A stretch of DNA of 48,396 bases from Cupriavidus lacunae (GTDB lineage: Bacteria; Pseudomonadota; Gammaproteobacteria; Burkholderiales; Burkholderiaceae), in NCBI RefSeq assembly GCF_003353055.1, contig NZ_QKWJ01000055.1, positions 859-49,254 of the forward strand, read 5' to 3'. The notes under the pieces are model-generated. The model saw only the letters and a program-made list of their open reading frames with translations. It was not told the DNA's origin and did no database searches. The position numbers and the translations under genes were made by a program. Positions 39,548 through 48,358 of the stretch are shown piece by piece (the first letter of the stretch is position 1; each line of letters starts with the position of its first letter).

Positions 39548-42500
39548 TCACGCGTTCGCCAAGCCGTCGTCCAGTACCGCGGCGACGACCTGTAGATTCG
39601 GTTCGAGGAGCATATCGATATGGCTGCTGGGCACTTCGGCAATCAACAAGCCGCCGCGCGCGACACGCTGCCACAGCGATATCGGGTCGCCGCGATGCTC
39701 CTGTCGAATCGCCGCGCGCACATAGGCAATCGGACCCGCGTGATACGGCAGCGGCCGATAGGCCGTCATTGCGAGTCCCATCGTTTCACGCACGCGCCGA
39801 AGCGCAGGCGGCAACGATTCGGTGAAGGCGTCCGGCTGGGGCGTCATGCGCCAGGGTCTTATTCCCACGCGACCGGCCGCCTTCCCGAGCAGGTACGTCT
39901 GGTAAGCAAAAAGCTGCGACGCAGGCACGGCGCGCAGCTTGCGCCACTGCCATCCCAGATAGCTGCCGCAGTACCGCATCCAGGCACCCCATGGCAGGAA
40001 ATGCTCGCCCACATAGGTATCGAGCAGGCACAGGAATTTGACGTGCTCGCCGGCGCGCGTCAGCTGTTGCGCCATTTCGAATGCGACCAGTCCGCCGAAC
40101 GAGTAGCCGGCCAGCGCGTATGGTCCGCGCGGCTGCACGGTGCGCATCTGTTCGATGTAGCTCGCCGCCATATCTTCGACGCGTAGCTGTGTCGGCTCGC
40201 CATCAAGGCCTTGCGCCTGCAGTCCATAGACCGGGCGCGAACTGCGCAGCGCGTAGACCATTCCCCAGCATTCCATCACCGAGCCGCTCGCGCCATGCAC
40301 GATGAATAGCGGTGTCCCGGCGCCGGCGCGCACGGGCACGAGGATCGGCGACCGAGGCGTTGCGGCCTCGTCGATCGCCGCGGCGAGGCGCGCGATCGTT
40401 GGCGCGATCAGCAGCGTCGCGAGTGGAACTGTGCGCCCGGTTGACCGATGCACATCGGCGAGCAACCGCGCCGCGAGCAACGAATGACCACCCAGTTCGA
40501 AGAAGTTGTCATCGCGACCGATTGGCGCGAAATCGAACAATTTCTCCCATAGCCCCTGCAAATGACGTTCGAGTTCTTCGCGCGCCTCGCCGGCGGATGC
40601 CAGTTCGCGCGCCGCCAGGTTCAGTGCCGGATGGTTCCGGATCGCGTCGAGGCACCCCGGATTGCGTAACGCCGCGGCATTGCCGACCGGCAGGCCGTTG
40701 ACCGCATTGCGCGCGGCCGCTTCGGACAGCTTGCCGTTATGCGTGACCGGCAACTCGTCGACAGCGATGATCCGGTCGGGCACGTGGGCCGGCGACGCGC
40801 GACGTGCGAGCTCGCGGCGCACCCGGGCGGCCAGCGCGCCAGTCAGCACGGCGCCATCCTGCAAGACCAGCAGCAGGACGATGTGCTGGTCGTACCTTTG
40901 CGCGTGCGTGCGGTCAGGCGGCGCGGTGGGTGAGCGCTGCTCGACCACCAGCGCCTCGCGAATGTCCGGGATATCGCGCAGCACACGATAGATTTCGCCG
41001 GGACCAATGTTGACGCCGCGAACATTCAGCACGCCATCGGAACGGCCATGCAGCCGCGCAGTGCCTTCCGGCGAAAACTCGATGCGATCGCCGTGGGTCC
41101 AGACACCCGGGTTGCTGCTGAAATAGGCAGCGTGAAACCCCTTGCCGTCCGTGTCGCCATAAAAGCCGAGCGGACGTGACGGAAACGGGTTCGCGCAGAC
41201 CAGTTCGCCGATTCCGCTGGTGCGGGCACCCTGTTCCCACGCCTGAACATCGAGCGCAAGGCTCTTGCATTGGGCTTCCCCCGCATAGACCGGCAGGTTC
41301 GGGTTCCCCAACACAAAGCAGCCGAGAATGTCCGTGCCGCCGGAGATCGACTGCAGGGGCAGCGGCTTCACGTGATCGCGCACCCATTCGAACTGCGCGT
41401 CGAACAGCACCGCGCCGGTCGACATCATCGCGCGCAGTGCGGCGAGATCGAATTGCCGCCCTGGCACCAGGCCAGCATCCTCGCACATCTTCAGGTAAGC
41501 GGGACTTGTGCCGAACACGGTGACGCGCTCGTCGGCGACGAGGCGCCACAACGCATCGACCGTCGAGATCGGGCCGTCATACGTCACGATCTCGACCCCG
41601 GACGCGAGCGCCGACAACTGCCAGTTCCACATCATCCACGCACAGGTGGTGTGAAAGTACATTCGATCGCCGGGCCGCAGGTCGCAGTGCAGCCGATGCT
41701 CCTTCAGATGCTCAAGCAGGCTGCCGCCGGCGCCGTGCACGATGCACTTCGGCTTGCCCGTAGTGCCCGACGAGAACATGATGAAAAGCGGATGGTTGAA
41801 CGGGAAGTGCCGCCACACGAAGTTTCCGGCATCACCACTGCCGATCAGTTCGCCAAGCGAATAGACCCGCTGCCTGACCGTGTCCGGCAAGGTTCCGTCG
41901 TCGAGCCGGACGATGCCCTGCAGCGACGGCAACGCAGCAGCCAGACCGGCGACCTTGTCCGCCAGCGCCACGCTCTTGTCGAACGCCCGCTCCGCAGTGT
42001 GGGCGAACAGCAGTCGCGGCGCCAGCGGCGCGAAGCGATCGAGGATCGTCTCGACGCTCATCTCGGCCGCGGCAGTCGAGAGCGTTGCACCGAGCGCGGT
42101 GACGGCCAGCGCGGCAACGACCGCATCCGCGTCGTTGCGCATGACACCAGCCACGCGGTCCCCTTCGCGCAGCCCCAGCGCCGACAGCGCATGCGCGAGA
42201 CGAGCTACCCGATTGCGCAGTTCGCCGCGGGTCAGGCGTACACGCCGGCCATCTGCGTAACATGCGGTCAGCGCGGGCGTGTCGGGCGCCGCGACCGCCA
42301 GGCCAAGCAGGTTGTCCGCGTAGTTCAGCTGGACCTGCGGGAAGAAGCATGCATGCTCGCACTCGTCGCCGACGCAGACCGGCTCGGTGCTGCCGGACCA
42401 CGCGAGCCCCTGTGACCACTGCAGGAAGCATTGCCAGAACGTCCGGTACTCCCATACCGAGAAATCGTGCAGTGCAGCGTAGTTTTGGAAGCATTGGCCG

Positions 42501-42637
42501 GTGTGCGCCTGCAGGGCCGCGGTAAATGCGGTCATTTGCGATGCGGCGGCGCGCTCAGGCGTGCCGCTATAAATGGGAACGCGTCCCATGATCACGCTTG
42601 GGCAGTACGACGCGTCTAACAGGTAAAAACGATCCAT
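39548..42637 (-). CDS. Acetoacetyl-CoA-synthetase-like A-T-TE enzyme
   Basis: A 1029-residue multidomain enzyme. Residues 1 to about 650 form an AMP-forming adenylation domain of the acetoacetyl-CoA synthetase type: N-terminal YADNLLG-like segment, FIMFSSGTTGKPKCIVHGAG, a family-typical MYFHTTCAWMMWNWQLSALA, THGDRIEFSPEGTARLHGRS and NGKLSEAAARNAV (catalytic Lys). Residues 685-761 are a carrier domain with FFELGGHSLLAARL (Ser719). Residues 762-1029 are a type I thioesterase: IVHGASGSVMECW, GYSFGGLVAFEMA (Ser846), CLLDTYV (Asp) and VPSSHIDMLLEPNL (His1006). All catalytic residues are intact. It should activate an acid, load it on the carrier and release a product by hydrolysis, condensation or cyclisation. 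The start is fixed by GGAGG 5 bases before ATG. Confidence 0.92.
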   Translation of the reverse strand: MDRFYLLDASYCPSVIMGRVPIYSGTPERAAASQMTAFTAALQAHTGQCFQNYAALHDFSVWEYRTFWQCFLQWSQGLAWSGSTEPVCVGDECEHACFFPQVQLNYADNLLGLAVAAPDTPALTACYADGRRVRLTRGELRNRVARLAHALSALGLREGDRVAGVMRNDADAVVAALAVTALGATLSTAAAEMSVETILDRFAPLAPRLLFAHTAERAFDKSVALADKVAGLAAALPSLQGIVRLDDGTLPDTVRQRVYSLGELIGSGDAGNFVWRHFPFNHPLFIMFSSGTTGKPKCIVHGAGGSLLEHLKEHRLHCDLRPGDRMYFHTTCAWMMWNWQLSALASGVEIVTYDGPISTVDALWRLVADERVTVFGTSPAYLKMCEDAGLVPGRQFDLAALRAMMSTGAVLFDAQFEWVRDHVKPLPLQSISGGTDILGCFVLGNPNLPVYAGEAQCKSLALDVQAWEQGARTSGIGELVCANPFPSRPLGFYGDTDGKGFHAAYFSSNPGVWTHGDRIEFSPEGTARLHGRSDGVLNVRGVNIGPGEIYRVLRDIPDIREALVVEQRSPTAPPDRTHAQRYDQHIVLLLVLQDGAVLTGALAARVRRELARRASPAHVPDRIIAVDELPVTHNGKLSEAAARNAVNGLPVGNAAALRNPGCLDAIRNHPALNLAARELASAGEAREELERHLQGLWEKLFDFAPIGRDDNFFELGGHSLLAARLLADVHRSTGRTVPLATLLIAPTIARLAAAIDEAATPRSPILVPVRAGAGTPLFIVHGASGSVMECWGMVYALRSSRPVYGLQAQGLDGEPTQLRVEDMAASYIEQMRTVQPRGPYALAGYSFGGLVAFEMAQQLTRAGEHVKFLCLLDTYVGEHFLPWGAWMRYCGSYLGWQWRKLRAVPASQLFAYQTYLLGKAAGRVGIRPWRMTPQPDAFTESLPPALRRVRETMGLAMTAYRPLPYHAGPIAYVRAAIRQEHRGDPISLWQRVARGGLLIAEVPSSHIDMLLEPNLQVVAAVLDDGLANA

Positions 42638-42989
42638 CCGATCCTCCACGGAGACCGGTACGCCCACTCGAGGCAGCGGCGGGTTCTGATGATCCAGACT
42701 AGTGGCCCGCGATCTTTTGCTCTGTACGAAATCGCACCAATTATTACAAGACCGTCAGCAAGGACTGGCCAGCTCGTGTAGACATGGCTGGCGCTTCTGG
42801 TATTCCGTTCTTCCTGTTGTCTGCCAAGTGTTGCGTTGGCGCTGTCGGGGGCTTGAAGCGCTTCGGTGAACACAGCATCATGGGCGCCTGGCATGCGCAA
42901 TCGGGAGCACCGCTATGCAACATCGCCTTGTGTCCGGCCTGTCCCATTGGGACGGCCTGCGGGCGGGCGGTAGCATCGACACCAACACC

Positions 42990-43309
42990 TGCCGTACGTA
43001 GACCTCACGGCCACTTATCTGAACGAGGGCGATGCCCGGGTCGTGCGCCGGCAGGGCCGGGCAGCGCAAGCCTGGCTGGTGCGGCCATTCTTCAATGACC
43101 ATCTGGCGCTTGGAATCGGCTTTGGTCCGTATTCCGCGCGGGACCATGACGACGGTGGCGGCGTCACGCGTACGCTTGGCCTGTTCACCATGTCGGCGAG
43201 CTATCGCATCAGTCCGTCCTGGACTACGCGCTTTTCCTGGCATCGCACTGTCACGACCAATAGCCGAGATACCGATGTGATGGTGCTGGGCCTGGGGTAT
43301 CGGTTTTAG
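42990..43309 (+). pseudogene. C-terminal part of an outer-membrane beta-barrel protein
   Basis: The frame reads YVDLTATYLNEGDARVVRR, GQAAQ-type linker, PFFNDHLALGIGFGPYSARD, then TLGLFTMSASYRISPSWTTR and the terminal strand DVMVLGLGYRF ending in Phe, as outer-membrane barrels do. Upstream the sequence that should precede it lies in another frame (SGLSHWDGLRAGG near 42950) with a stop between, so the N-terminal part is lost or frameshifted. Alternating hydrophobic strands support a barrel. The region 42638-42989 before it is mostly upstream DNA of the synthetase. Confidence 0.55.
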
Positions 43310-43464
43310 CCTGCCGGAGACGCCAATCGAGTCGGGCTGGACAGGCTCTGGGCGGCGGCATGGCTGTCGTCCATGGCGGAGCGCATGTGCATCATGACCT
43401 GATGTCTTGCCGTGCCATCCGCGCTTGGGGCCATATCGGGACATACCCCTAAGCTATGACCTTT

Positions 43465-43490
43465 GAAAGCCGTCTGAAAGATTGGCTTTC
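43465..43490. repeat. Inverted repeat upstream of tctB
   Basis: GAAAGCC, a 12-base loop and GGCTTTC form a perfect 7-bp stem, 110 bases before the TctB start. It may be an operator or the end of the preceding broken gene. No T-run follows. The gap 43310-43598 has no other supported element. Confidence 0.35.
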
Positions 43491-43598
43491 TAACTTCGAT
43501 CCATCCCTTCGGGTGTGCGCCTGCATGCCCGGAACACTCTGCGCCTGAGGCTGCGCGCAGTGCGGCGTCGCATTTCCTGTACTGTGAGGAGAATCGCT

Positions 43599-44060
43599 TT
43601 GCGCATACGCAGCCAAAAGGACTTTGCCTCCGGCCTGATGTTCATTCTGGTCGGATTCGGCTTTTCGTGGGTCGCACGCGGCTATTCCATGGGAACGGCC
43701 GCGAAGATGGGGCCCGGATACTTCCCATTCCTGCTCGGACTGGTGCTGGCACTGCTTGGTGTGCTGGTGCTGATCGGTTCGTTGTCGTCCAAGGGCGAAG
43801 AAGACCATCTCGCACGCTGGGACCTGAAGACCCTGCTCTGGATCCTGGGTTCGGTGGTGCTGTTCGGCCTGCTGCTCAAGCCGCTGGGCATGGTGCTGTC
43901 GGTCTTCTTGCTGGTACTGGTCTCCTCGATGGCCAGCCACGAATTCAGCTGGAAGGGTGCGCTGCTCAACAGCGTGGTGCTGGTGCTGATCAGCCTGGGC
44001 GCCTTCGTGTACGGCATCAATCTGCAGATGCCGGTATGGCCGGCATTCATTACGGGTTAA
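43599..44060 (+). CDS. tctB: TctB, small membrane subunit of a tripartite tricarboxylate transporter
   Basis: A 153-residue membrane protein with about four hydrophobic segments (FASGLMFILVGFGFSWVARG, GYFPFLLGLVLALLGVLVLIG, LLWILGSVVLFGLLLK, LLNSVVLVLISLGAFVYG) and the TctB family opening with MGPGYFPF between helices. With TctA it forms the membrane part of a TTT system that uses a Bug-type receptor. The TTG start is chosen: GAGGAG lies 6 bases upstream, and it removes 28 positively charged residues that make no sense as a membrane protein start. It is followed by TctA after 14 bases. No Bug receptor gene adjoins. Confidence 0.85.
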   Translation: MRIRSQKDFASGLMFILVGFGFSWVARGYSMGTAAKMGPGYFPFLLGLVLALLGVLVLIGSLSSKGEEDHLARWDLKTLLWILGSVVLFGLLLKPLGMVLSVFLLVLVSSMASHEFSWKGALLNSVVLVLISLGAFVYGINLQMPVWPAFITG

Positions 44061-44074
44061 GGAGACGGCCAAAA

Positions 44075-45577
44075 ATGGAACTATTCGAACATCTGGCCCT
44101 TGGATTCTCCACGGCGCTGACGCTGCAGAACCTTGCCTATTGCTTCCTCGGCTGCGTGCTCGGTACGCTGATCGGCGTGCTGCCGGGCATCGGGCCGCTC
44201 GCCACCATCGCCATGCTGCTGCCGGTTACCTACACGCTGCCGCCGGTGGCCGCGCTCATCATGCTGGCCGGGATTTACTACGGCGCACAGTACGGCGGCT
44301 CCACCACCGCCATCCTGGTCAACCTGCCGGGTGAATCGTCATCGGTGGTCACCACTATCGACGGCTATCAGATGGCGCGGCGAGGACGAGCGGGGGTGGC
44401 GCTCGCCACAGCAGGCCTGGGCTCCTTCTTCGCCGGTTGCGTGTCCACGCTGATCCTGGCTGCGTTCGCCACGCCGCTGTCGGAACTGGCGTTCAAGTTC
44501 GGTCCCGCCGAATATTTCTCGCTGATGTGCCTGGGCCTGATCGGCGCCGTGGTGCTGGCCTCGGGCTCGCTACCCAAGGCGGTCGCGATGATCGTGCTGG
44601 GGCTGCTGCTGGGGCTGGTCGGCACCGACGTGAACTCGGGAGCCGCGCGCTTCAACTTCGATGTGCCGGAGTTGACCGATGGCGTCGATTTCGTCGCGCT
44701 GGCCATGGGCATGTTCGGTTTCGCGGAAATCATCGCCAACCTCGAACAGAAAGAAAATCGCGAAACCTTCACCGATCACGTCACCAACCTGTGGCCCTCC
44801 AAGGCGGACTTCAGGCGCATGGCGCCGGCCGTGCTGCGCGGTACCGCGCTAGGCTCCATTCTGGGCATCCTGCCCGGCGGTGGCGCGGCGCTGGCGTCGT
44901 TCGCGGCGTACTCGCTGGAAAAGAAGACCTCGAAGTACTCGCATGAGTTCGGCAAGGGTGCCATCGAAGGCGTGGCAGGTCCGGAATCGGCCAACAACGC
45001 CGCGGCGCAGACGTCTTTCATCCCGCTGCTGACGCTGGGCATCCCGCCCAACGCGGTGATGGCGCTGATGGTGGGCGCGATGACCATCCACAACATCCAG
45101 CCCGGCCCGCAGGTCATGACCAGCAACCCGGCGTTGTTCTGGGGCCTGATCGCCTCGATGTGGATCGGCAACTTCATGCTGATCATCCTGAACCTGCCGC
45201 TGATCGGGATCTGGGTCAAGCTGCTGCAGGTACCTTACCGCTTCCTGTACCCGGCCATCCTGACGTTCTGCTGCATTGGCGTCTTCTCCGTCAACAACCA
45301 GACCTTCGACGTCTTTACCGCCGCTGGCTTCGGTGTGATCGGCTACCTGTTCATCAAGCTTAAGTGCGAGCCGGCACCGCTGCTGCTGGGCTTCGTGCTC
45401 GGACCGATGATGGAGGAGAACTTCCGCCGGGCGCTGTTGCTGTCGCGGGGTAACTTCACCGTGTTCGTGACGCGTCCGCTGTCGCTCAGCCTGCTGATCG
45501 CCGCGGCTGTGCTGGTGGCCGTGGTGGCGCTGCCGTCGATCAAGGCCAAGCGCGAGGAAGCGTTCCAGGAAGAGTAG
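44075..45577 (+). CDS. tctA: TctA, large membrane subunit of a tripartite tricarboxylate transporter
   Basis: A 500-residue membrane protein of the TctA family, with about twelve helices. The hallmarks are LIGVLPGIGPLATIAMLLP, GIYYGAQYGGSTTAILVNLP, and the later GILPGGGAALASFAAY and GVAGPESANNAAAQTSFIPLL. These are the duplicated substrate-path motifs of TTT transporters. The length is typical. The ATG at 44075 follows the TctB stop by 14 bases (GGAGA nearby). It should transport a di- or tricarboxylate, but the specificity depends on an unknown receptor. Confidence 0.95.
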   Translation: MELFEHLALGFSTALTLQNLAYCFLGCVLGTLIGVLPGIGPLATIAMLLPVTYTLPPVAALIMLAGIYYGAQYGGSTTAILVNLPGESSSVVTTIDGYQMARRGRAGVALATAGLGSFFAGCVSTLILAAFATPLSELAFKFGPAEYFSLMCLGLIGAVVLASGSLPKAVAMIVLGLLLGLVGTDVNSGAARFNFDVPELTDGVDFVALAMGMFGFAEIIANLEQKENRETFTDHVTNLWPSKADFRRMAPAVLRGTALGSILGILPGGGAALASFAAYSLEKKTSKYSHEFGKGAIEGVAGPESANNAAAQTSFIPLLTLGIPPNAVMALMVGAMTIHNIQPGPQVMTSNPALFWGLIASMWIGNFMLIILNLPLIGIWVKLLQVPYRFLYPAILTFCCIGVFSVNNQTFDVFTAAGFGVIGYLFIKLKCEPAPLLLGFVLGPMMEENFRRALLLSRGNFTVFVTRPLSLSLLIAAAVLVAVVALPSIKAKREEAFQEE

Positions 45578-45806
45578 TGCCCAGGCGCCAGGGGCCTGCG
45601 AGTACGCCCATGACCTGACCGACAACGCGACATGCCCAGGGCGCACTCAATCCCACACGGTCGACGCTTGCAACTCCCAGCGCTGCAGACGAATCCGTGT
45701 CAGATTTTTCTCTATTTCTCCCGGGATCGCTCTTCTGGATAGCACCTCGCTATAGTGGAGACCCATAAGCGCCTTGGCGGCGCCTGCAACAGTGCAGGGG
45801 GGAGAA

Positions 45807-46451
45807 ATGGATTGCACGTCGTCCGGTCCACGAGGGTCTAGGGGAACTTCGCGAATCGCACAACAAGCGCGGGCGCCACGCGCAACCCTCGGACAGCCGG
45901 GTGTGGCGGAATTACTGCTAAGGTCGGTGATGGAGTCGACGTGCGGCGCATTCAGCCCAGTCGTGTTGACGGCCCACGTTGGCAGGCCATTGCATCAGGG
46001 CAGATGCGACGTCGACGCACGTCTGAAGCACGGGGACGGTCGGCAGCAGCGGTGGTTGGCCGAGCTCAGGCAGGCGGGAGCCATCGTTGGTAGCGCGCAT
46101 GTTGTCCTGAATGGCGAGCTACCGTCAAATAGCTACATGCCATGGCGTAGCGGAATGCTGCCATTTGCGACAAGGCACGACGATGACTTTGCGCAGAGCC
46201 TGGCGGTGGCCCGGCTATGCGACAAGTACTCTCAGGGAGAAGCGGCATCAGGTCCAGCATGGCTCACCATCCGCTATTTCCTGGACTTTGGGCAGAGTAC
46301 AGCGATGCGGCAAGCCCTGACGGTTTCGCCGGTGCGGCATCAACAGCTTGGCCCCTTGTGCCAGCGCGACCTCGAAGTATTCGAGGCAGGAGCCAGGGTC
46401 GCTACGCTAACCATTGTCCATGAGAGCCCCCACGGCCAGGCGCTCAAGTGA
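45807..46451 (+). CDS. Unknown protein (214 residues), possible double hot-dog
   Basis: I do not recognise this protein with certainty. It has two halves: about 45-100 (FSPVVLTAHVGRPLHQGRCD, ELRQAGAIVGSAHVVL) and about 140-210 (GPAWLTIRYFLDFGQSTAMR, DLEVFEAGARVATLTIVHES). Each half has the strand-helix-strand pattern of a hot-dog domain, as in TesB-type thioesterases, where each unit ends in a V-A-x-A-x-V-type strand. This is weak evidence. GGGGGAG lies just upstream of the ATG, and a TATAGT at 45751 could be its -10. It is convergent with the TetR gene. Confidence 0.5.
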   Translation: MDCTSSGPRGSRGTSRIAQQARAPRATLGQPGVAELLLRSVMESTCGAFSPVVLTAHVGRPLHQGRCDVDARLKHGDGRQQRWLAELRQAGAIVGSAHVVLNGELPSNSYMPWRSGMLPFATRHDDDFAQSLAVARLCDKYSQGEAASGPAWLTIRYFLDFGQSTAMRQALTVSPVRHQQLGPLCQRDLEVFEAGARVATLTIVHESPHGQALK

Positions 46452-46483
46452 CCCGTGGACGGTCTTGATCGCGGCGGTGCGGC

Positions 46484-47050
46484 TCATTCCTTCTGCTGCA
46501 AAGCGAGCAACTCCCGCTTCGCCGCGGCCAGCACTGCGTCGGCGCGCTTTTCGTCGGCCATCACACGAGACACCACCAGCGCCCCGATCATGGCGCTGAC
46601 CGCGAACATGGCCTTGTCCGGATTGTCCCCGCCCAGCGCGGCGTCCATCCGGCCGATGAACCGTTCGATGTGGGCCGACATCGCCTCGCGCGCCGGCTCG
46701 TCGGCGCGCGCCACGTCGCCCGCCAGCGCGGCGATTGCACAACCGGTCGTGCGCGCGTCGCGGTGCTTGCGGCTCAGATAGCTGCGTACCGTCACGCTGT
46801 ACTCGAGCGACGCCCTCCCGTTGTTCGCATCGAACGCGGCATTCCCGGCATCGAGCGCGCGTTCGAGCGCGTGCAGCAGCAGGTCGGCGCGCGATGCGAA
46901 ATGCCCATAGAAGCCGCCGTGCGTCAGGTTGGCGCTACGCATCAGCTTGCCGACGCTGACGGACTCGAGTCCGCGATCCCGAATCTGCTCCGCGGCCTGT
47001 TCCAGGATGCGCTCCCTGCTTTGCGCTTTGTCCGCTTGTGAGTGGCCCAT
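46484..47050 (-). CDS. TetR-family transcriptional regulator
   Basis: A 188-residue TetR regulator. The N-terminal helix-turn-helix spans about residues 10-55: SRERILEQAAEQIRDRGLES, VSVGKLMRSANLTHGGFYGHF and SRADLLLHALERAL. The C-terminal ligand domain (about 75-188) has TTGCAIAALAGDVARADEP and MSAHIERFIGRMDAAL, as in the TetR_C-type of efflux and acyl-metabolism repressors. It is divergent from the sensor kinase gene, only 90 bases away, and may repress it or itself from that interval. The ligand is unknown. Confidence 0.88.
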   Translation of the reverse strand: MGHSQADKAQSRERILEQAAEQIRDRGLESVSVGKLMRSANLTHGGFYGHFASRADLLLHALERALDAGNAAFDANNGRASLEYSVTVRSYLSRKHRDARTTGCAIAALAGDVARADEPAREAMSAHIERFIGRMDAALGGDNPDKAMFAVSAMIGALVVSRVMADEKRADAVLAAAKRELLALQQKE

Positions 47051-47140
47051 CTGTCAAATCCCATGGTTTTTCTTGACTTTCTGCATTGTGATCGTCATTC
47101 TCCTGCATGACAACCATCATTTACATAGCAGGTAGCCGCC

Positions 47141-48283
47141 ATGGCCGGGCTGGACGAGATGAACGTTGACCTGGACGACTACGAGGTTCCCTTCAAGGGG
47201 ATCGTCGAGCAGTCCGTCGCCGGCATCTACATCCTGCAGGACGGCCGCTTCCGCTATGTCAACGAGACTTTCGCGCGCATGTGCGGTCTCAGTCGCGAGA
47301 AGTTGCTCGGCGCCCGGCTTCGCGACGTGGCGAACCCCTCGCAGCGCGATGCGCTGATGGCCCGGTACGAGCGCCAGATCAGGGGCGTTGGCGCTGCCGA
47401 GCAGTTCGTCATTCGCCGGACCTCATCCCGCAACCCGGGCTCATTCGAAACCCATGGCACCCGCGTGATCTTCCGCGGCCGGCCCGCAATCGTCGGCCTC
47501 GGCATCGACACTACCGAGCGCGAGCGGCAACGCGCTGAGCTGGTCGAGGCCAGCGAGCGCCTGCAGGAGTTGGTCGCAAGCGCCAACAATGTCCGCGAGA
47601 ACGAGCGCCACCGCGTGGCGCGCGAGTTGCACGACGTGATCGGCGGGATGCTGACGGCGATCAAGTTTGACCTGTCGCGGCTGTCGCGGGGCATCGAGGC
47701 GCTGGACCGCTATCGCACGCCACGGGCGCGCCAGGATGGCGCGGCGGCGCCGGCGCTCGCCACGCTGGCGCTGACCGCAGCCCAGACCCTCCAGCTCACG
47801 CAGGAGACCATCGAAACCGTGCGCGTCATTTCCGAAGGACTTCGCCCGGGGGCCCTCGACCACCTGGGCCTGCAAGACACGCTGTGCCTCGACCTCGACC
47901 GCTTTGAGCGTCGCTACGGCATCGCCACGCGCTATAGCACCACGGGCGCCGCGCGAAGTATGGACCGCAACCGTGAGATCGGCATTTACCGGATCTTCCA
48001 GGAAGCGCTCACCAACGTCGCAAGGCATTCCAAGGCGACAGAAGTCACTGTGAGCCTTGACTGGGCAGCCGATCGCCTTGCGCTGGAAATCTCGGACAAC
48101 GGCCTCGGCTTCGACCTCGATCGGGTCGCGGCCGATGGCCATCTTGGCCTGCTGGGCATGCAGGAACGCGCACGCGAGCTCGACGGCACCCTCGTTCTCG
48201 ACACCGGACCCCGCTGCGGCGCGTGTCTGCGGCTCGGCGTGCCGGTCGCGTCCGCCGTCCTCAACGAAGACACCAACTATTGA
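47141..48283 (+). CDS. PAS-domain sensor histidine kinase (HisKA_3/NarX-like)
   Basis: A 380-residue soluble sensor kinase. A PAS domain covers about residues 18-125 (GIYILQDGRFRYVNETFARM, ending with GLGIDTTERERQRAEL). The dimerisation and phosphoacceptor helix of the HisKA_3 type follows, ENERHRVARELHDVIGGMLT with His164. The ATPase domain has N292 (IFQEALTNVARHSKA), D319 (ISDNGLGFDLD) and GHLGLLGMQERARELDGT. There is no membrane segment, so it senses a cytoplasmic signal, perhaps a haem or redox ligand in the PAS domain. A partner NarL-type response regulator is expected; the window ends shortly after. The ATG at 47159 is an alternative start. Confidence 0.93.
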   Translation: MAGLDEMNVDLDDYEVPFKGIVEQSVAGIYILQDGRFRYVNETFARMCGLSREKLLGARLRDVANPSQRDALMARYERQIRGVGAAEQFVIRRTSSRNPGSFETHGTRVIFRGRPAIVGLGIDTTERERQRAELVEASERLQELVASANNVRENERHRVARELHDVIGGMLTAIKFDLSRLSRGIEALDRYRTPRARQDGAAAPALATLALTAAQTLQLTQETIETVRVISEGLRPGALDHLGLQDTLCLDLDRFERRYGIATRYSTTGAARSMDRNREIGIYRIFQEALTNVARHSKATEVTVSLDWAADRLALEISDNGLGFDLDRVAADGHLGLLGMQERARELDGTLVLDTGPRCGACLRLGVPVASAVLNEDTNY

Positions 48284-48358
48284 GATTTACAAAAAACATG
48301 ACAACGGATTCAGGGCTGGCGCGTTTCATCTCTAACGGGTTGATTGGAGATACGCGCC

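Noticed and set aside
41270..42415. 381-codon plus-strand frame
   Set aside because: Antisense to the synthetase gene; composition of a shadow frame.
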